Positions 14,501 to 27,310 of a DNA stretch of 64,000 nucleotides are shown in pieces (the first letter of the stretch is position 1; each line of letters opens with the position of its first letter). Source of the stretch: Tigriopus japonicus. Lineage: Eukaryota; Arthropoda; Copepoda; Harpacticoida; Harpacticidae. The translations under genes were made by a program, and so were the position numbers. Under the pieces are notes generated by a model. That model did no database searches. It was not told the DNA's origin and was given only the letters and a program-made list of their open reading frames with translations. Where the stretch lies: the NCBI GenBank assembly GCA_010645155.1, contig JAAGOF010000287.1, positions 233,894-297,893 of the forward strand, in the 5' to 3' direction.

Positions 14501-17500
14501 TGCTCGCAAATTTGGCCTAAAATATTCAACTTGATGAAAATATGCCATGTCATAATCGTCAACTTTTTGGAATATCTTTTCAGATTTGAAATAGAATATT
14601 ATTAAACACACATCATAAACGTTGAGGCAATGTATATGAAGAAAACAAGACAATGGGAAATGTCAATAAAAATTGGCCTTTTTATATGTTTTGATGATGT
14701 TTTGAGAGCGCATTTGCACCCAAATACGTATCAGAACATTTTCCGTCAAAAGCAATATTCTTTTTTGATTATATTATTTCTAGTAAACTTTGATCAAAAT
14801 AATCCAAACAATCTTTTTGTTAAACCTTTTATTGCATACATAAACCGAGGGGACATTTTCTATGAATTTGCTTACCATTATCATTGAGGATACACATAGC
14901 ATTTGAAAAAACTTTATTTTGGTCCTCAAAAGCTCTTTTGGGAATCTTTAAAATTCTCAATTTTTGGTTATATTTTGGCTTTATTTTTGGTTGACAACAA
15001 TAATATTAAAATTGTGCTTTTTAAGATTTGAAAACGAGAAGACATGAAGCTATCCAAGACTTATGCATGAGATTATTTTGCGATATTAAGGAGTTCTTTT
15101 GCAATTTCGACCTTTTACTGCACATTAATTTTGCGATTTTGGGCCTGTCTTTCAATAAGTTTTGGTAATTATAAAGCCCATGTGTATTTGCACCTTTTGC
15201 CCATCCATACACATGAAGTTGCAGTATAAAACCCGGATACCTCTGAAACATGTCGGGTCTCTAATACTGGATAGGATTCACGTTTGTACTGTACTTCGTA
15301 CATCAATCATTTATCGAGAAATAAATTGACCTCAAGGTAAATCTTCCTCCAACTACTTGGTGATAAATGAAGAGAGCAAGGTTGTCATAGTTGTTTTTTA
15401 ATAAGAGGACATTGTTTCTCTTTACAAACTAGAATCGCAATTGAAAATTATGTTGTACAAGTTCTTCTAATGGAAAAAGCTCCTCGCAAGCAAAAACGTT
15501 TGATGAATCATACAAACTCCTTAAGAATGGGAAATTACATATTATTTGAAGGGTTCAAAACAAGTTTTGACTTGAATATACTGGTATGTTATTGTTTTAA
15601 AAATAATTATCAAAAAGTTTAAAAAGAGCTGCTAAATAAGTACAATTAAGAACAAAAAAATATATATTGTTCTACACGTGGAACAACCATTAAAAAGGGC
15701 TGATTTTTTTCTGTTATCAATGGTAAAAGGAAATTTAAGAATGCAAACAATGAACCGTATACAAAAAGTCAGCTTGTTCCGCCAAATCAACGCCTCTTGG
15801 GGTCATAAATCGTTTATTAGTCAATAGATGGCGATCAACCTGCCCAATCAGCCTGATTTCTAGGAGGGCTACATCCATTTTGCCCTTATGAAAATGTCAC
15901 TCTCACAATTGTTGCTCGGACAATCAGAGTGGCGGAACTTGCGTTGGGAAGGTCTTAAATTTTGTTTTAATGGGTGCGCTTCTAAAAGGTTCATTCATGT
16001 CTTGATTTTGTTTTAAAATAACCAGAAAAACTGGTGGTAAGTACTTACAGGTTCTTTCTATTCAAAATGCTTGCAAAAACGTTCATCCACTTACATATCA
16101 AATCCAAGTCATCCTCACCTTGTGAAATCGTCCTTTAGATCAAGAACGTGATCATTGAAAAAGGCAAAAAGTTATTCAAAATTTCTGAACCTTGTTAATG
16201 TAGAGAGAGTTTATATGTCCTAGATCAGGGGTAGGCAATTGGTGAGCCGTGGCCCACATGTGGGCTTAAGGGTAGTTGGTTCTTGGTGGGCCCAGGGGCT
16301 ATAGGTAGAGTAAAAAGTGGGCCATCCATAGTGCTGTATTTGTGGGCCCCAAACTCTTTGAACGTTAATTAGTGGGCCCTGAAAAATACAAAAGTGGTTG
16401 CTAAGCAGAACCTAGATGTTTACACGCAAAACTGTTTTAATATAATTTTGATCAAAATCAATCCCTGTTAAAGTTTATATTTGCCTGGCCATATATTTCA
16501 AATGTTCCCGCACTTTTGTCCACTCAACAGTTGATCACAAGTGACACGTTTTTATGGTTATACTTCCTTTAGTATTTAATAGAGCTCAATGCTTGTGTTT
16601 AGAAAGAGAATTTATTGACAGTATTATTTCTCCAAATTGTGCGATATTGATAACATAATGCTACTACAAAAAAGCATCTAGGAAAAAACTGATTTTTGCC
16701 AAACGGTGGCATTAAAACCCACCCACTAGCTGGCAACCGTGTTTCAATTTCAACACAAGAGGCGCTGATTTGGGGGAACGAGCTGACATTTAGTTCACGG
16801 TTCATTATTGAAAACCATTTTGCTGGAGGTTTTAGATTAAGTTTGAAACCAAAATTCAACTCCAAGAACACTCACCGAGTATGAATGTTCACTGTCAGCA
16901 ACATTACTGTAGAATGCTGCATTTAAGCACCGATGAGACACTAGTTTGAACCGTAAATCAATTATATTCGTGGTCATCCCGTGATTTGGAAAAAATAATA
17001 TAAGTTTTTGATGTGTTCCATAGGAACAGTCTACAAATGAAAATTGAGATATTATTCCTTACGAAATAAAGCAAAGAGCAAAGGCTTTAAGCTCGTAGTC
17101 TAAAAAGTGCAAAAACAGCTAGTTACACGAAGCATTCATTAGTTTGATTTTTCACCTTCTTTTTGTCATAAAAACGCACTTTCGACTCTAAATTGTTAGT
17201 TCCGGCGACGATTTAATGAAGCCTGAGCCATTTAATCTCAAAAGGTAGTTCTTTTTACCGTCTGCCTTTTGTGTTTCAAACAAGACTCTCTCAATGGTCT
17301 TTAACTCGGCGGAATGGTAAGCCTTGGTTGGTCCGCTAAAGAGAACTTTGATTGTTTCGGCTGTTTATTATGCTCAGATGCTTGAGTGTATTCTCTGTTT
17401 GGATAATAACATTCATTGCTGACCTTCCGAACCAGTAATAAGCTCAGCACAAGTGGATCTCCTTATGTAAGTACATTAAAAGTTGAGTGTGGGAGGAATG

Positions 17501-20500
17501 GCCTGGATTGTTTACATTACCATTATAGCGGAAGCTGGGGAAAAACACCTCATAACTTTTTTGAGCTTTTTCAAATTGCCAAGATTTATGGGCACGTTGT
17601 TGGTCCAATCAAAACAAAATTTCTCCTAGCGCAAAAGTAAGAGGTGTTTTCAAGGACCTCTTTTATTGAAGGAGAGAACGACGTCTTCTTTTTTATACTC
17701 TTTGAGGCCAGGTTAACTTTGGAGCATAAAGTACAAAATATGATTAAATGAAAGATTGTTTGTATGGTCCTTAAGCAACAGGGAGGTCACAGTACAGAAA
17801 ATTGAGAAGTCATACAAAGGGCAATTCCCCAAAATAGCGTCCTGGCACAAAGTTTTGACCTGTTTTTGAACTTCTAAACACAACAGAGCATAATTTTTTA
17901 TCATAATCAACGATTGTTTCCTAACGTGTGATATTTCCGCGTCATTTTGAATTATGCAACAAATTTCTTGCACATTTTTACCTATGAAAAATTTCATTAT
18001 TTTCTTATTTATTTTTATCCAATTTATTTTCCTCCTCAGCAATGATTGATTTTGTCTTGCTTTATGACTAGTAATTTCCAAAGCTTTTTTATGGGGACTA
18101 ACAATGAAATGAATAAAATGAATAAAAAACAGAATCACAAATTCAATCATCTCCAAAACATTTTTTGGACGTTTGGAATGACATCTCACAAAGACAAATT
18201 TAGATTTGATCCAGCGAGACAACTAACAGATTTTAATTTTTATTGGTGTTTATTCTAAACATTGGCTTAGAAGAATAGAAACATTAGCTATGACGAGGAG
18301 TGGAAGGAAATACATATTTCAGATGCCTAACTTTTTACTCATTTTTGAGCTTGTAATTTATTTCATTATATTGAAAAAAATAACTGATTTGCTCACTTTT
18401 CAAGTAGATTATTGATCATTTAGTCTTTAGTATAACAAATCAACGACATCTGTCACAAAAATGGCCATGACATGATGTTAAATTTTACTTCACATCCATT
18501 TTTGATAGTGGCTTTGAAATGTAGTCAATAAGTTGCAAACTAATTTGATAAAAATTTGAACTGTTTTTCCTGAATACTGTAGCAATTTTAAAACACCATT
18601 TTGCTTGTCTTACAAACCAATTCTCTTTGCTATTTTCCTTCTTGTCAAGATATCAGATGCATTATTGGATCTCATACAATCTTTATTTTTCATACTTGTA
18701 CTTTCACTCTATATGTTAAAAAATGCTCTTCACTAAAAAAAAAACACTTTGAAACAACAAAAGAATATTTGGTATTTCACCTACTTTCAGTGAATCAGCT
18801 TTGAACTTTTCAAAGTTATTGAATATCAGTTTGGCCCACTTTGGTCTTTTAAAAGCAACTCTTCTACAAACATTAAATAGATGTCCCTGGTGGTGTTTAT
18901 TGCGTTCCACCTATTTCTAGTGCTGCAATTTGATATGAGTGGAACGATTTTCCCTCCATAACACAGAGAGAGTGCGCATGTTCTCTCTAGTAGAAAATGC
19001 ATTCCCTCGCATTTTGAACACTTAATGGGCTAATATTTTAACGCAGACAATTCCAGGTTTTCATAAAATGGAGATTGAATATTCAAAGCGCAAGCAGTGT
19101 TACAAAGTAGCAAAAGAAGCCAGGACCTTGAAACGTCATTTTGAATAAATCGTGATTTATGCTAGGAATAATTCCTTACTAATTTGGAAGGCGTCGTCTA
19201 AGTGTTTTAATGCTAATCCTTATGGAAAAGGAAGCTTGCTCACGTTCAAAAGGGGAACGTGCAATGATAAATGGCCTCTTTGGACGGTGGAACCAAAATG
19301 GAAATGAGAACGTTCTAGGTCTAAAGTAAACCAATATATTCAAAGTTGGGGACACCAAGGTCATTGAAGGATATAATTTACAACCTTTGAAATGACTTAG
19401 TTCGTGTTTGCACATTTTCTGATGACTTTTTAGTTTAAATAATGAAGATCTTTGGTGCTAATTAATCTTTAAAAAGCCTCTTAATTACAAATACTGTATA
19501 TTCCACCAGTTTCAAACGTTCCAAGACTCAGAATTGCCACATGCTATGGAATATCAAACACGTTTTAGCAATTAGCCAATATTTGTGAACGAAAAGAAAT
19601 TGCCAAACAAATATCATTGATCCATTAAACCGAGAAAAAAATCAGCGGAGACCTTGCGTTGCCAAACCCATCTTGCGTTGATTTCCAACGAGGTTGCCAG
19701 GATATGATTTTTGATGCCACTTTTTGGCCACATGGCAACACTTCGATGGCTACAGGATCATTTCTCAAAGATGGGTGCCATTTAACCTAAGTGATGCCAT
19801 TCAAAAGAAGATAATCGTCAAGGAAATGGACTTAAGATTTTGCCAATAAGTAACATCGCATATCTCACCTGGGCAACCATGCTAGAAATTAACGTAAGAT
19901 GGGTATGGCGACGCAAAATCTTGGCTGATTTTTTTCTCGGTGCAATTAATTAAGATATTTTTTCGTAAACAGCTTTTTTACGATGTGACGTTTATTCGAC
20001 TTTTACCGTCCACGCAAATCAGGTAATCTTTAGATTCATTTGGTACCATGATACGTCTTAATACCTAACTGGTCCGAAATACACACAAAACTTTCCAAAG
20101 TCCAATAAAACGCAAGGAAGTCGAAGAAACTCCACACACGCTAGGTCAGGGACATCTCGAATCCAGGAAAAAGCAAAAATGACTTGCATTTTTTAACGAC
20201 CCGGTAATGACTGAATAGATCATATCTAATTATCAAGTAGATGGAACTGAATTGTGGATCGGTGTAAAAGTGAAGTTTTATTTGTTGTCAGAATTAAAGT
20301 CATGCATGAAAACCATCATAACCAGAGACATTTGTCTAAGACATGGTTGATTTTTTTCCCGCACATGTTCCTTTGTCTTTTGTTAAGGTGGCTAAAATAT
20401 TTTTTTTCAAAATTTTCAATAGGATTTATTGGCGCTTGTCTGTAAACCTTAAAAAGAAATTTGAAACTGTGTCATGATAATATGGAAAACAAGAACCATA

Positions 20501-23500
20501 AAGAGAGAAGTCCTCCTTTCTCTTTGCTTTCAAGAACTTCGTGGTCAATCTGTTTGTTCTAAGTCTAGATCTAGTCGGAGCTCAACCCGTCTCAAACTTT
20601 CGTGTGAGCTTAAAGAGCTCACAAGAAGATGGTTCTTATCCTTCAAGCTTTTACCAAACTAAATATTCGGAATCTGAATTTGGACTCACATAAACCGAAC
20701 TTCACCTTTCAATCAACAAACTTATTGCTATTTGCGCAATTCATGTTGAAAATCGGGCAATTGTAGTGTGGCTTTGTTGTGTCTTTTCATGGAGCTAGAG
20801 TGTTGACAAGTGTCCCGACCAGCTCACACTTGCAAGGAGACAAAATTTAGCATATGTTATATTGACTAATGCAAGTAATTTAATGATACTTTAGCTATAT
20901 CAAATAAGACATTTTGTAACAAATTTGACTCATTTGCATGAGGTGTTCCTAGTTTTATCTCTTTCAGGTTGCATGCACAGTGCAAGCTAGCCGAGAGACT
21001 TGTCGACGCTCTTGCTCCATGAAACGGCACAACAAAGCCACACTTCAATGAAGAATTTTGAACATAGCTTTTAAAAATTGCCAACAGGTGGCGTAAAAGA
21101 GGGGCAAGTACTATGTGCCAAGCCAAGTTTACTGGATTGAACACGGCGACCAAGATTGAGTCGATTTAGTACACAGGAAAAAGGGAAAAAACGGGGCTTT
21201 TCCTTTTTCGTTGTGGTAAATCTACTCGATCTTGGTCGGCCGTGAGCAGTCCAGCAAATTCTAGATGCCCTTGGCTAAGCTCACATACTTTTCTCTTTAC
21301 TTGCCCTACCTTCCCCACCATCTATGACAAGAATTACTAGTGATGTCATCATTTTTGGCGGGAAAAAAGTTCGGAAGACATGTGTTTCTGATGAGCGTGC
21401 AAGGTAGCTAAAACGAAGATTTAGGCCTGGTAACTGCAACAATTCCTTTCTCATCTGCACAATTTGAAGTTAAAATAGCAATTCTTGACACTTTTTTTGC
21501 AAAAAAATGTTATATTGCTTTCATCTACAATTTCGCTACGTAAATTGAGAGGGTTCTTCCGAATTTTTGAATCAGGAATGCCCGACTTTGAATAACAAGA
21601 TGGCCAGAGGTGACAGGTTCCTTGGGCAACTAAACCTAAAAGCAAATAATTTGTTTAATTGAATGCTTCCAACTTCTCCATTTGTTTTTGAATTACTTGG
21701 CAATACTTCTCAACATACATTAACCATGCCATTGCTCTTAAATGAAACATTTTTCGAAATTCTGACCCTTGAAAACTGAGACTTTTTTTGGCAAGCCTAG
21801 ACTGCTAACGGTAGCAGGTCTGTAAAGCGCTACGGTTATCGCTCCCATAGGCGTGTATTTAAGCTTGGGTTAAAATTCTCCATTAAGGCAAATGGTCGGA
21901 AAAGTGCAAAAAACTGAACGCAACCTTTTGTGTACACTTAGGTCGTTTTACTTGAATATTGAAGGTCTAGCTTTCTGGCCTGAGGGTAGTATTGTTTGCG
22001 TTAGTTACGAACATGATTAATATAGATAATGATTTCACGTTTTTAGAAAAAAAGATGAGAAATTTGACTTGAAACCAATACTAGTTGGTTAGGTAGCATG
22101 TTAAACATAATTCTCTCCACAAACCCACCTACATGAAGACGTCAAATTTCATAAGCATGTTTTGAACACTTCGTAAACAAAGGTGTGTACAAACGTTTTC
22201 TTTTCAAAAATTGTCAACTGACATCGAATATGCTTTCACTAAAAAATGCATCAGTTATAATGTGAAATCACATCACAACTTGGTACACACAATTACAATT
22301 CAGATTGCAACCAATTTATGGGGACAATGTCTAGACGGTAATGGTGAAGATGTGAGGTCCGAACGAAAGCCCAACAAAACAGCGTTGCCAGATATTTCCA
22401 AATCAATAGTTTCAAATTGTAAAATGGCAAATGCCACGGAGAACACTTCTTCCCATTTAGAAATGTTTTACTTTGAAAACAGAAACATAAACGTCTTAAG
22501 TTATTGCCCTAACAAACATTATTGATCACGAGATTCTCAATTTGCAGATTCCATATTATTAATGAGTGCTTTAGTCTCATATTAATTCTTTGGAGTGAAT
22601 TTAGAGCGTCTGAATTGCTTTTATCATTACTTACCCTTACGTTTCCAAATTTGTTAGCTCAAGTGCCAATCATGGTATAACACAATTTGTTTCTCTCAAA
22701 CCAAATATGGCCTTTTCCTTGATGTTTTTTGGCATGATTGGTTTGAAAAGTTCTGGCAACGCTGGTTTGCTCTTTCGGCCGGACCTCACATTGTCACCAT
22801 TACCGTCTGGACAACGTATCATAAATTGTCATGTCTATTATTAAGAAAAAGATATCTTGCTCTGAGGTTAAATAATTCACCTCCATAGACGTAGGGACTT
22901 TTAGGTATTCGATTATTGTCAAACCAAATAACATCTGAAATAGAAATGTTAAGGCAAAAAAAGATTCATTTCCGTCACGAAAGGCCACAACATGTACCTT
23001 TTTGTCCTTCTTTTTCCAGAAATGACCTCCATGCAACTACAAGAGGAAAATGTGGTGCTATTTAACAACCTCTATCGCCTCCTCAAGAAATACGTCGCCA
23101 TTCGTCAAATCATCAAAACACTCAGTGTAAGTCCGACAAAATGTTAGTATTGTGGTAATGCGATTAAGCTAATGCCACATGTCCAAAGGCTCTAGCCACT
23201 TGACTAACGCCATATTAGGCCCTTCAGAGGGTTTTGGGAGCTAAAAGCTGCGTCATTCTAGTAGTCCATTTGTAGGAGGTTCGTTTTCCAAGATTTTTCT
23301 CATGGTAATGACATGCTTACAAGATATGTTCATGACAGCTTGGCTTCCTTCCATGCGTCTTTTCTCGCGAGGTCCAAGGCCATTCCTGACGAGGAAAGAC
23401 ATTTAAGGCCGTCAACATGGCATCATTGGTTTTGGATTAGGGATATGTGAAGGAATGTTTGCCTTCAAAGGCCAATGGCGTCGAAATTTGGTTCAGAATA

Positions 23501-24942
23501 GCGAAATCCTCAAATATTGTGACGACGTTTTCAATCAAATTTTCCGGAGAAGATATGTATGTCTTGAACAAAATACACTTTACATATCGACCGGAAATTA
23601 ATTTTGTTCCCCATTCCTGGAATTTTTGTTGGTCTTCTTTATCATCGATATAGAATTCTTTATCGCAATTCTAAGGAGCCGTTTCTTGAAAAGTACAGCA
23701 CTAAATGTTAAACTCATAGGAGTTCTGAAAAAATTAAAAATCTAGCAATTTGCCATAATATCTTTGGTTTATTTTGAGCAAAAACGTAAACAAGCTTGAC
23801 GACTAGCTTGGAAAGAGACAAAACTAGTAATATTCAAATCAATGGAGCCAAAAATGTAACCCGATGTCTTATTTGACGTAGCTGACGCATTGTAATAAAA
23901 ATTGTTTTGTTTAGCATCATATGTTTTAAACGATTTCTAGAGTTATCTTGGCCTGGGGTGGTTTTTTTTTCTTTTTACGAATGCATGCACAGCGCTGGCA
24001 AGCGTTGACGGATGTTTACGCCTTTTGCCCATAAAGAGGGACAGCTAACAATATGTTCATAAGTCCTGTTGGTAAAGTACAATGAAATGTCAAATACTCA
24101 ATGGCGCCGATTTTTTCACGAGTTTAAGGTCTAATAAGTACAAAAAAAAAATGCTGCAAAATCCTCCCAGAAACTATTATGAACTAATTATGAACTACTT
24201 TGCTTATGGATTGAGTTGTCATTCATGAATCAAACGCAATTGAAGTAAACACTAATCCTATTCCCTGCTGCAACACTTGATTGAACAATAGCATCACAAC
24301 CATGCGCGACCCTGACTACGATCTGGTTCAAACTACAGTTCTATATAGACAGAAATGTCACTCCAGTAGCTCATTTAAGCAGCCCAGCAGCAAGGGTGCC
24401 AGGTGACTTGATTCTTTATGCATTGCTCTTATTCAAGCATAGCAGTTGAGAGAGCAATTCCGCCACTGACTCCCTGAAATCGCAAATTCCAGTTTTGAAT
24501 CACGTAACTAGCTGTGCTCAATGTCCAATCCCATCGCACACTTAGTGCAAGCTTGTTGAATCACGAACAATTTGGGAGTGACATTTCTGTGTATATAGAA
24601 CTGTACTTCAAACCAATCATACCGGTGTCATAAACCAGAATCATCTGGTCTAGACTCTTTTAACTACTAACGAAATCTAATATTCATCCTTATGTTCAAT
24701 TCAACAAATCCAATGAAGGTTCTATCTCCGAAACACTCCTTATTTTAAATAGTTTACTTGTGAATATGTTTTAACTGTAAACTTAAATCATCTTTTTCCA
24801 ATACTTTCAGAATGAGTATTCGGACAGCAAACTTTACCCAATGTTTCCCCGCTACAATCTCTTAAAGGATATGATCAAAGAGGTTACGCATCATCCGGAC
24901 TACATGGAACATCGCCACGAATCAAGAGTTCAGCCGGATTAA
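2525..24942 (+). CDS. Unrecognised helical protein, 3' five exons (5' partial)
   Basis: Five exons join with matching phases: 2525-2605, 9598-9773, 13869-14058, 23020-23126, 24811-24942 (stop TAA). Phases at the junctions are 1, 0, 1, 0, and every border is AG/GT. The acceptor at 2524 is chosen for its pyrimidine run (TTTTTCGTTACAG). The frame is also open back to 2383 but without an ATG, so the 5' end is missing. About 228 residues are visible. They are rich in Leu/Lys/Glu/Arg and probably helical, with no signal peptide or membrane segment. Two related stretches occur: NLFNRYTLLRDMIK at the end of exon 2 and MFPRYNLLKDMIKEV in the last exon, hinting at an internal repeat. I do not recognise the family. 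The introns (7.0, 4.1, 9.0 and 1.7 kb) carry most of the repeats of the left half. The exon chain is well supported; the function is unknown. Confidence 0.78.
2726..2999. mobile_element. MITE family 1, copy 1
   Basis: About 274 bp with long terminal inverted repeats: CAATGGATGAGTGTAATCGA at the left and its near-perfect complement at the right end, each arm running about 45 bases up to CCAAAATG. There is no internal ORF. It sits in intron 1 of the five-exon gene. A diverged copy lies at 30714-30947. Confidence 0.75.
3104..3436. mobile_element. MITE family 2, copy 1
   Basis: About 333 bp with inverted ends. The left starts GAACCGAAAAAAATATCAGC and continues through GACCCATCTTGCGTT. The right contains AACGTAAGATGGGTCTGGCG and ends in CTCGGTTC. 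A second copy lies at 19628-19942. The short ORFs inside are by-products of the inverted arms. Confidence 0.75.
6297..6333. repeat. Short tandem repeat
   Basis: Three copies of an 11 bp unit, ATATTACACT plus a linking base, in intron 1. Simple sequence without further features. Confidence 0.6.
9940..10740. repeat. Minisatellite with higher-order structure
   Basis: Tandem units of about 30-31 bp with consensus near CATTTGAACTCAAAGTAATTG followed by TAATAAAC. The clearest run is at about 10000-10310. From 10310 the array gains a second level: blocks of about 165 bp, each ending with a motif like TTTTCACTTCCAT then GTTCTGGGATTAAG, at about 10370, 10532 and 10698. Units differ by substitutions and small indels, so the array is not recent. 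It starts about 170 bp after exon 2 of the surrounding gene. Confidence 0.85.
12606..12930. repeat. Two diverged copies of a dispersed motif
   Basis: The segments at 12606-12690 and 12835-12930 share CATTTTTGTAATTTTGGAC-like sequence followed by ATTTACAACTATCTAGCGGG-like sequence. A weaker relative of the second half occurs near 49760-49800. It is probably the end of an old transposon. No ORF. Confidence 0.5.
13419..13585. mobile_element. MITE family 3, copy 1
   Basis: A near-palindromic element of about 167 bp. The left arm carries CGGCCGACCAAGATCGGGTC and GATTTAGTACAC. The right arm carries the complement, AAATCTACTTGATTTTGGTC GGCC, and then CAAATTCGAGATGTCC. A second copy lies at 21123-21275. 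Confidence 0.7.
16225..16390. mobile_element. hAT-like element fragment
   Basis: Starts CAGGGGTAGGCAATTGGTGA, which matches the common hAT terminal form CAGGGGT-GGCAA, and is followed by a run rich in GTGGGCC / GGCCCAC words. No matching right end and no transposase frame were seen, so it is listed as a fragment. Confidence 0.45.
19628..19942. mobile_element. MITE family 2, copy 2
   Basis: About 315 bp, related to 3104-3436 along its whole length. The left end is AACCGAGAAAAAAATCAGCG. The right side contains AACGTAAGATGGGTATGGCG and ends CTCGGTGC. A gap near 19745 relative to copy 1 accounts for the length difference. Confidence 0.72.
20759..21050. mobile_element. MITE family 4
   Basis: About 290 bp with inverted arms of about 70 bases. 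The left runs AATTGTAGTGTGGCTTTGTT and on through TCATGGAGCTAGAG. The right carries CTCCATGAAACGGCACAACA and AAGCCACACTTCAAT. The middle is unrelated AT-rich DNA. Confidence 0.65.
21123..21275. mobile_element. MITE family 3, copy 2
   Basis: A palindromic element matching 13419-13585, with arms GCGACCAAGATTGAGTCGAT and ATCTACTCGATCTTGGTCGG. It lies about 55 bp upstream of the 520 bp dispersed repeat. Confidence 0.7.
21331..21853. repeat. 520 bp dispersed repeat, copy 1
   Basis: Aligns over its full length with 50431-50961 in the same orientation, with many substitutions and small indels. Shared landmarks include AATTACTAGTGATGTCAT, CCATGCCATTGCTCTTAAA, CTGACCCTTGAAAACTGAGA and ATCGCTCCCATAG. 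No long ORF and no clear inverted ends; probably a non-autonomous element of unknown class. Confidence 0.75.
22312..22828. mobile_element. MITE family 5
   Basis: About 517 bp with inverted arms of about 80 bases. The left carries CAATTTATGGGGACAATGTC and AGACGGTAATGGTGAAGATG. The right carries the complement, TTGTCACCATTACCGTCTGG and ATAAATTG. It sits about 190 bp before exon 4 of the surrounding gene. Confidence 0.7.
23127..24810 (+). other. Intron 4 of the five-exon gene
   Basis: Donor GTAAGTCC at 23127 and acceptor CCAATACTTTCAG ending at 24810. It contains the TA-flanked MITE at 24336-24603. Nothing else recognised. Confidence 0.65.
24336..24603. mobile_element. TA-flanked MITE (pogo/mariner-like)
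   Basis: 268 bp. Begins CAGTTCTATATAGACAGAAA and ends with the complement TTTCTGTGTATATAGAACTG, with arms of about 28 bases. TA dinucleotides flank both ends (24334-24335, 24604-24605), the target duplication expected for Tc1/mariner/pogo elements. Termini in CAGT fit pogo-like elements. No transposase frame. Confidence 0.75.
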
Positions 24943-27310
24943 CACGCTTTGAATGATTGCAATTGATGGATCGAATTTATCTCAACCCACTTTTCTTATT
25001 TCTTAAGATGTGGTAGTTAATGGCAAAGCTCTTAAAACCTAGAGGATGGTTTGGATATGTTAGACACGGTTGTTCAAGAAGAACTGGAATGTAGTGATGA
25101 AAATTTCTGGTTTTGTTCTCATTGTTACGTTTTCCACTTTCAGGAACTCATTTGAAACCAAACGATATTTTTTTCATTAATGTTTTTGGTTCAGTTATTA
25201 AAATGCCTAGACTACACTATTTTTCATTACTATGGAGCTAAATTATCAAAAGAAGGCTCCAGAGCTTCCGTAAAGATTTGTTTATTTTTGGAATACTCAA
25301 AATCATCCAAGTGACTTTGAACAACCGTGCATGGAAAAGAACAATTCTGCTCAAATTGCGTTTGGAAAGAAAATCATCGTCAATCTTTGTAGCTCGTTTT
25401 TTGTCAAATGGTTGTGGTTATGTCAGTGTTTCAGTTCATTAATATTGAGAGTCTAGACTAGTGAGAAGTACTCAAAATATCATTCGTAAAAAAACTTTTT
25501 TTTCATTTGTCCTATTATGTCTTTCGACGTTGTTTAGAAAATCCGTTCAAGGCTGAACAAAATTTGATAGGAGGTCAAGACAGTTCTTACAAGTTATTTA
25601 GTAGGTCGAAGCAGCTTTGCCATTGCTTGGAAATGAGGAAATCAAAAATGCCAAAAAGTCATGTTTACCCAAAAATGAAAATGATACTTCTCTATCGGAA
25701 AAAAGTAATTTGTGAATGCAAAAAATAAGTCAATCAAATAAAACGATTAAAAATCCCAAACTTTAGTTTTGTGTCCGAAAGATTTAATCATTTGGAGCAA
25801 ATTTCCATTTCTTATGACAATTTTATGGCATATTTGATGACCAAACTCTAATAAAGCTGATCAGATCCGACCCTTTTCACTATTTTGTTGCACCATCTTA
25901 TCCATGGTATTTTGGTTTGAACCCTAAAAAACATCTTATGTTAATCACTTTTTAGAACACCCAATATTTCTGTTTTTTCCTTGGCTGCACTAAAACTGTT
26001 CTGCCTTCAGTGATGCCATTTCGTCACTCATGAGACCAACCTCCATCAAGAGAACACGATTTTACTCCCGCCCATTTACCCTGGTAGAAACGTAGACTAC
26101 CCAATGCTAACCCATAAGTCGATGAACACACAACATAGTATTGCTGTCGTAATTTGAATGTTGCTTTTGCCAGCAACCACATGTGAACTTAAAATGCCGA
26201 AATATACTCCAAATGTGTCACAATACGTTTCTCTACGTGAATTTTTTTCCGAGAAGATGAAAACGTTAGAATCTTTACCCAAGCACATTGGAGACTACTT
26301 GTGGAATCTAAGACGCTGACTTTGGCAAATCATTGGCAATTAACGTAAAGGGGTTGGATCCCGCTTTACACTCATTAAAATGGTACCCAGGTTTTCCTCC
26401 GCCAAAGACCAAAAAACAGCATCGTCATCGAATGTTAACTTTATTCGGTATTTCAACTACACTGCGAGAAAAGGGAAAAAGAAGGGGTTGCACTTTAGAA
26501 AACAATATTTTAATGAAAGAAGTTGTCAATCTAATAATTTCATATGATCTACAGCATTATGCAAGAGTTGACCCTTCAAAAACATTTAATTCAAAGTTAG
26601 ACGAGTTGTTAAATTTCATTCAGGAGTTATTTAGATCTGTTGACAATGGTTGGTGCTTCAATCAATTTTAATTAAGGATTTATATCCCACTTTGTGGCAA
26701 AACAAAAATCCTAAAGTGATTTGAAAAACACCTCGGCTACTATTATATACTTGTATACCCTTCTGAAGTAGGCTAATTTTTTTGTGAAAATGTTTGGTTG
26801 TAAAAACATTTGAATATACTGTAATCCTACCTATCTGTATTTTTTGATGACGTATTTTTTGATGACTTGATGCTTAAAACGTAAGCATTATCAACCATTC
26901 AGAAATCTAAATGATCATTGATAACAAAAGGGGTAATTTCAAAATGAAATCAATGAAAAAAAAGAAAGGATTATTTTTCTTGAACTGTCAGAATGATTCC
27001 ATTAAGTATGACAGTTGAATCCTAATTTAATAAACGCAAAGTCAAGGCATGTTCTCTAACACAGTAGGTCTTTCTCCACAGTGAATGCCAAGAAACAAAT
27101 CTGGCGTAATCAAGCGAAAGAGCACGCTTGCATCTTGTTTCCCTCAATCTTAGATTGAACGGAAGACATTGGCATTTCAATTTGTCGGTCATTCTCTCGC
27201 TCATCAAGATTACGTACTTCCTCTACTGTTTCAAACATCTCAGTAGTCCTCAAAACTTGGAGTGGTTCGCACCCATTGTTCTTCTTCTCCTTCAAGTGCA
27301 CCAAATCACA
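24943..27310. other. Intergenic region, no gene recognised
   Basis: Lies between the stop of the five-exon gene and the start of the first membrane-family gene. Possible AATAAA polyadenylation signals occur at 25738 and 25850, some 800 bp after the stop. The open frame 26333-26671 shows no recognisable domain and was not accepted. An acceptor-like site (TTCTTCTTCTCCTTCAAG, ending 27296) lies 15 bp before the next ATG. Confidence 0.5.

Larger units (their letters stand above)
14059..23019 (+). other. Intron 3 of the five-exon gene
   Basis: Donor GTAAGGCC at 14059 and acceptor CTTCTTTTTCCAG ending at 23019. It contains a hAT-like end (about 16225), MITEs at 19628, 20759, 21123 and 22312, and a 520 bp dispersed repeat at 21331. 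The 510 bp minus-strand open frame at 17713-18222 was judged not coding. Confidence 0.6.

Noticed and set aside
17713..18222. Longest intronic open frame (169 codons, minus strand)
   Set aside because: Composition reflects AT-rich DNA (many Ile, Lys, Phe, Asn), no domain or splice context, and it lies inside an intron on the other strand.
26333..26671. 112-codon + strand frame before member 1
   Set aside because: No family resemblance, no splice sites in phase with neighbours.
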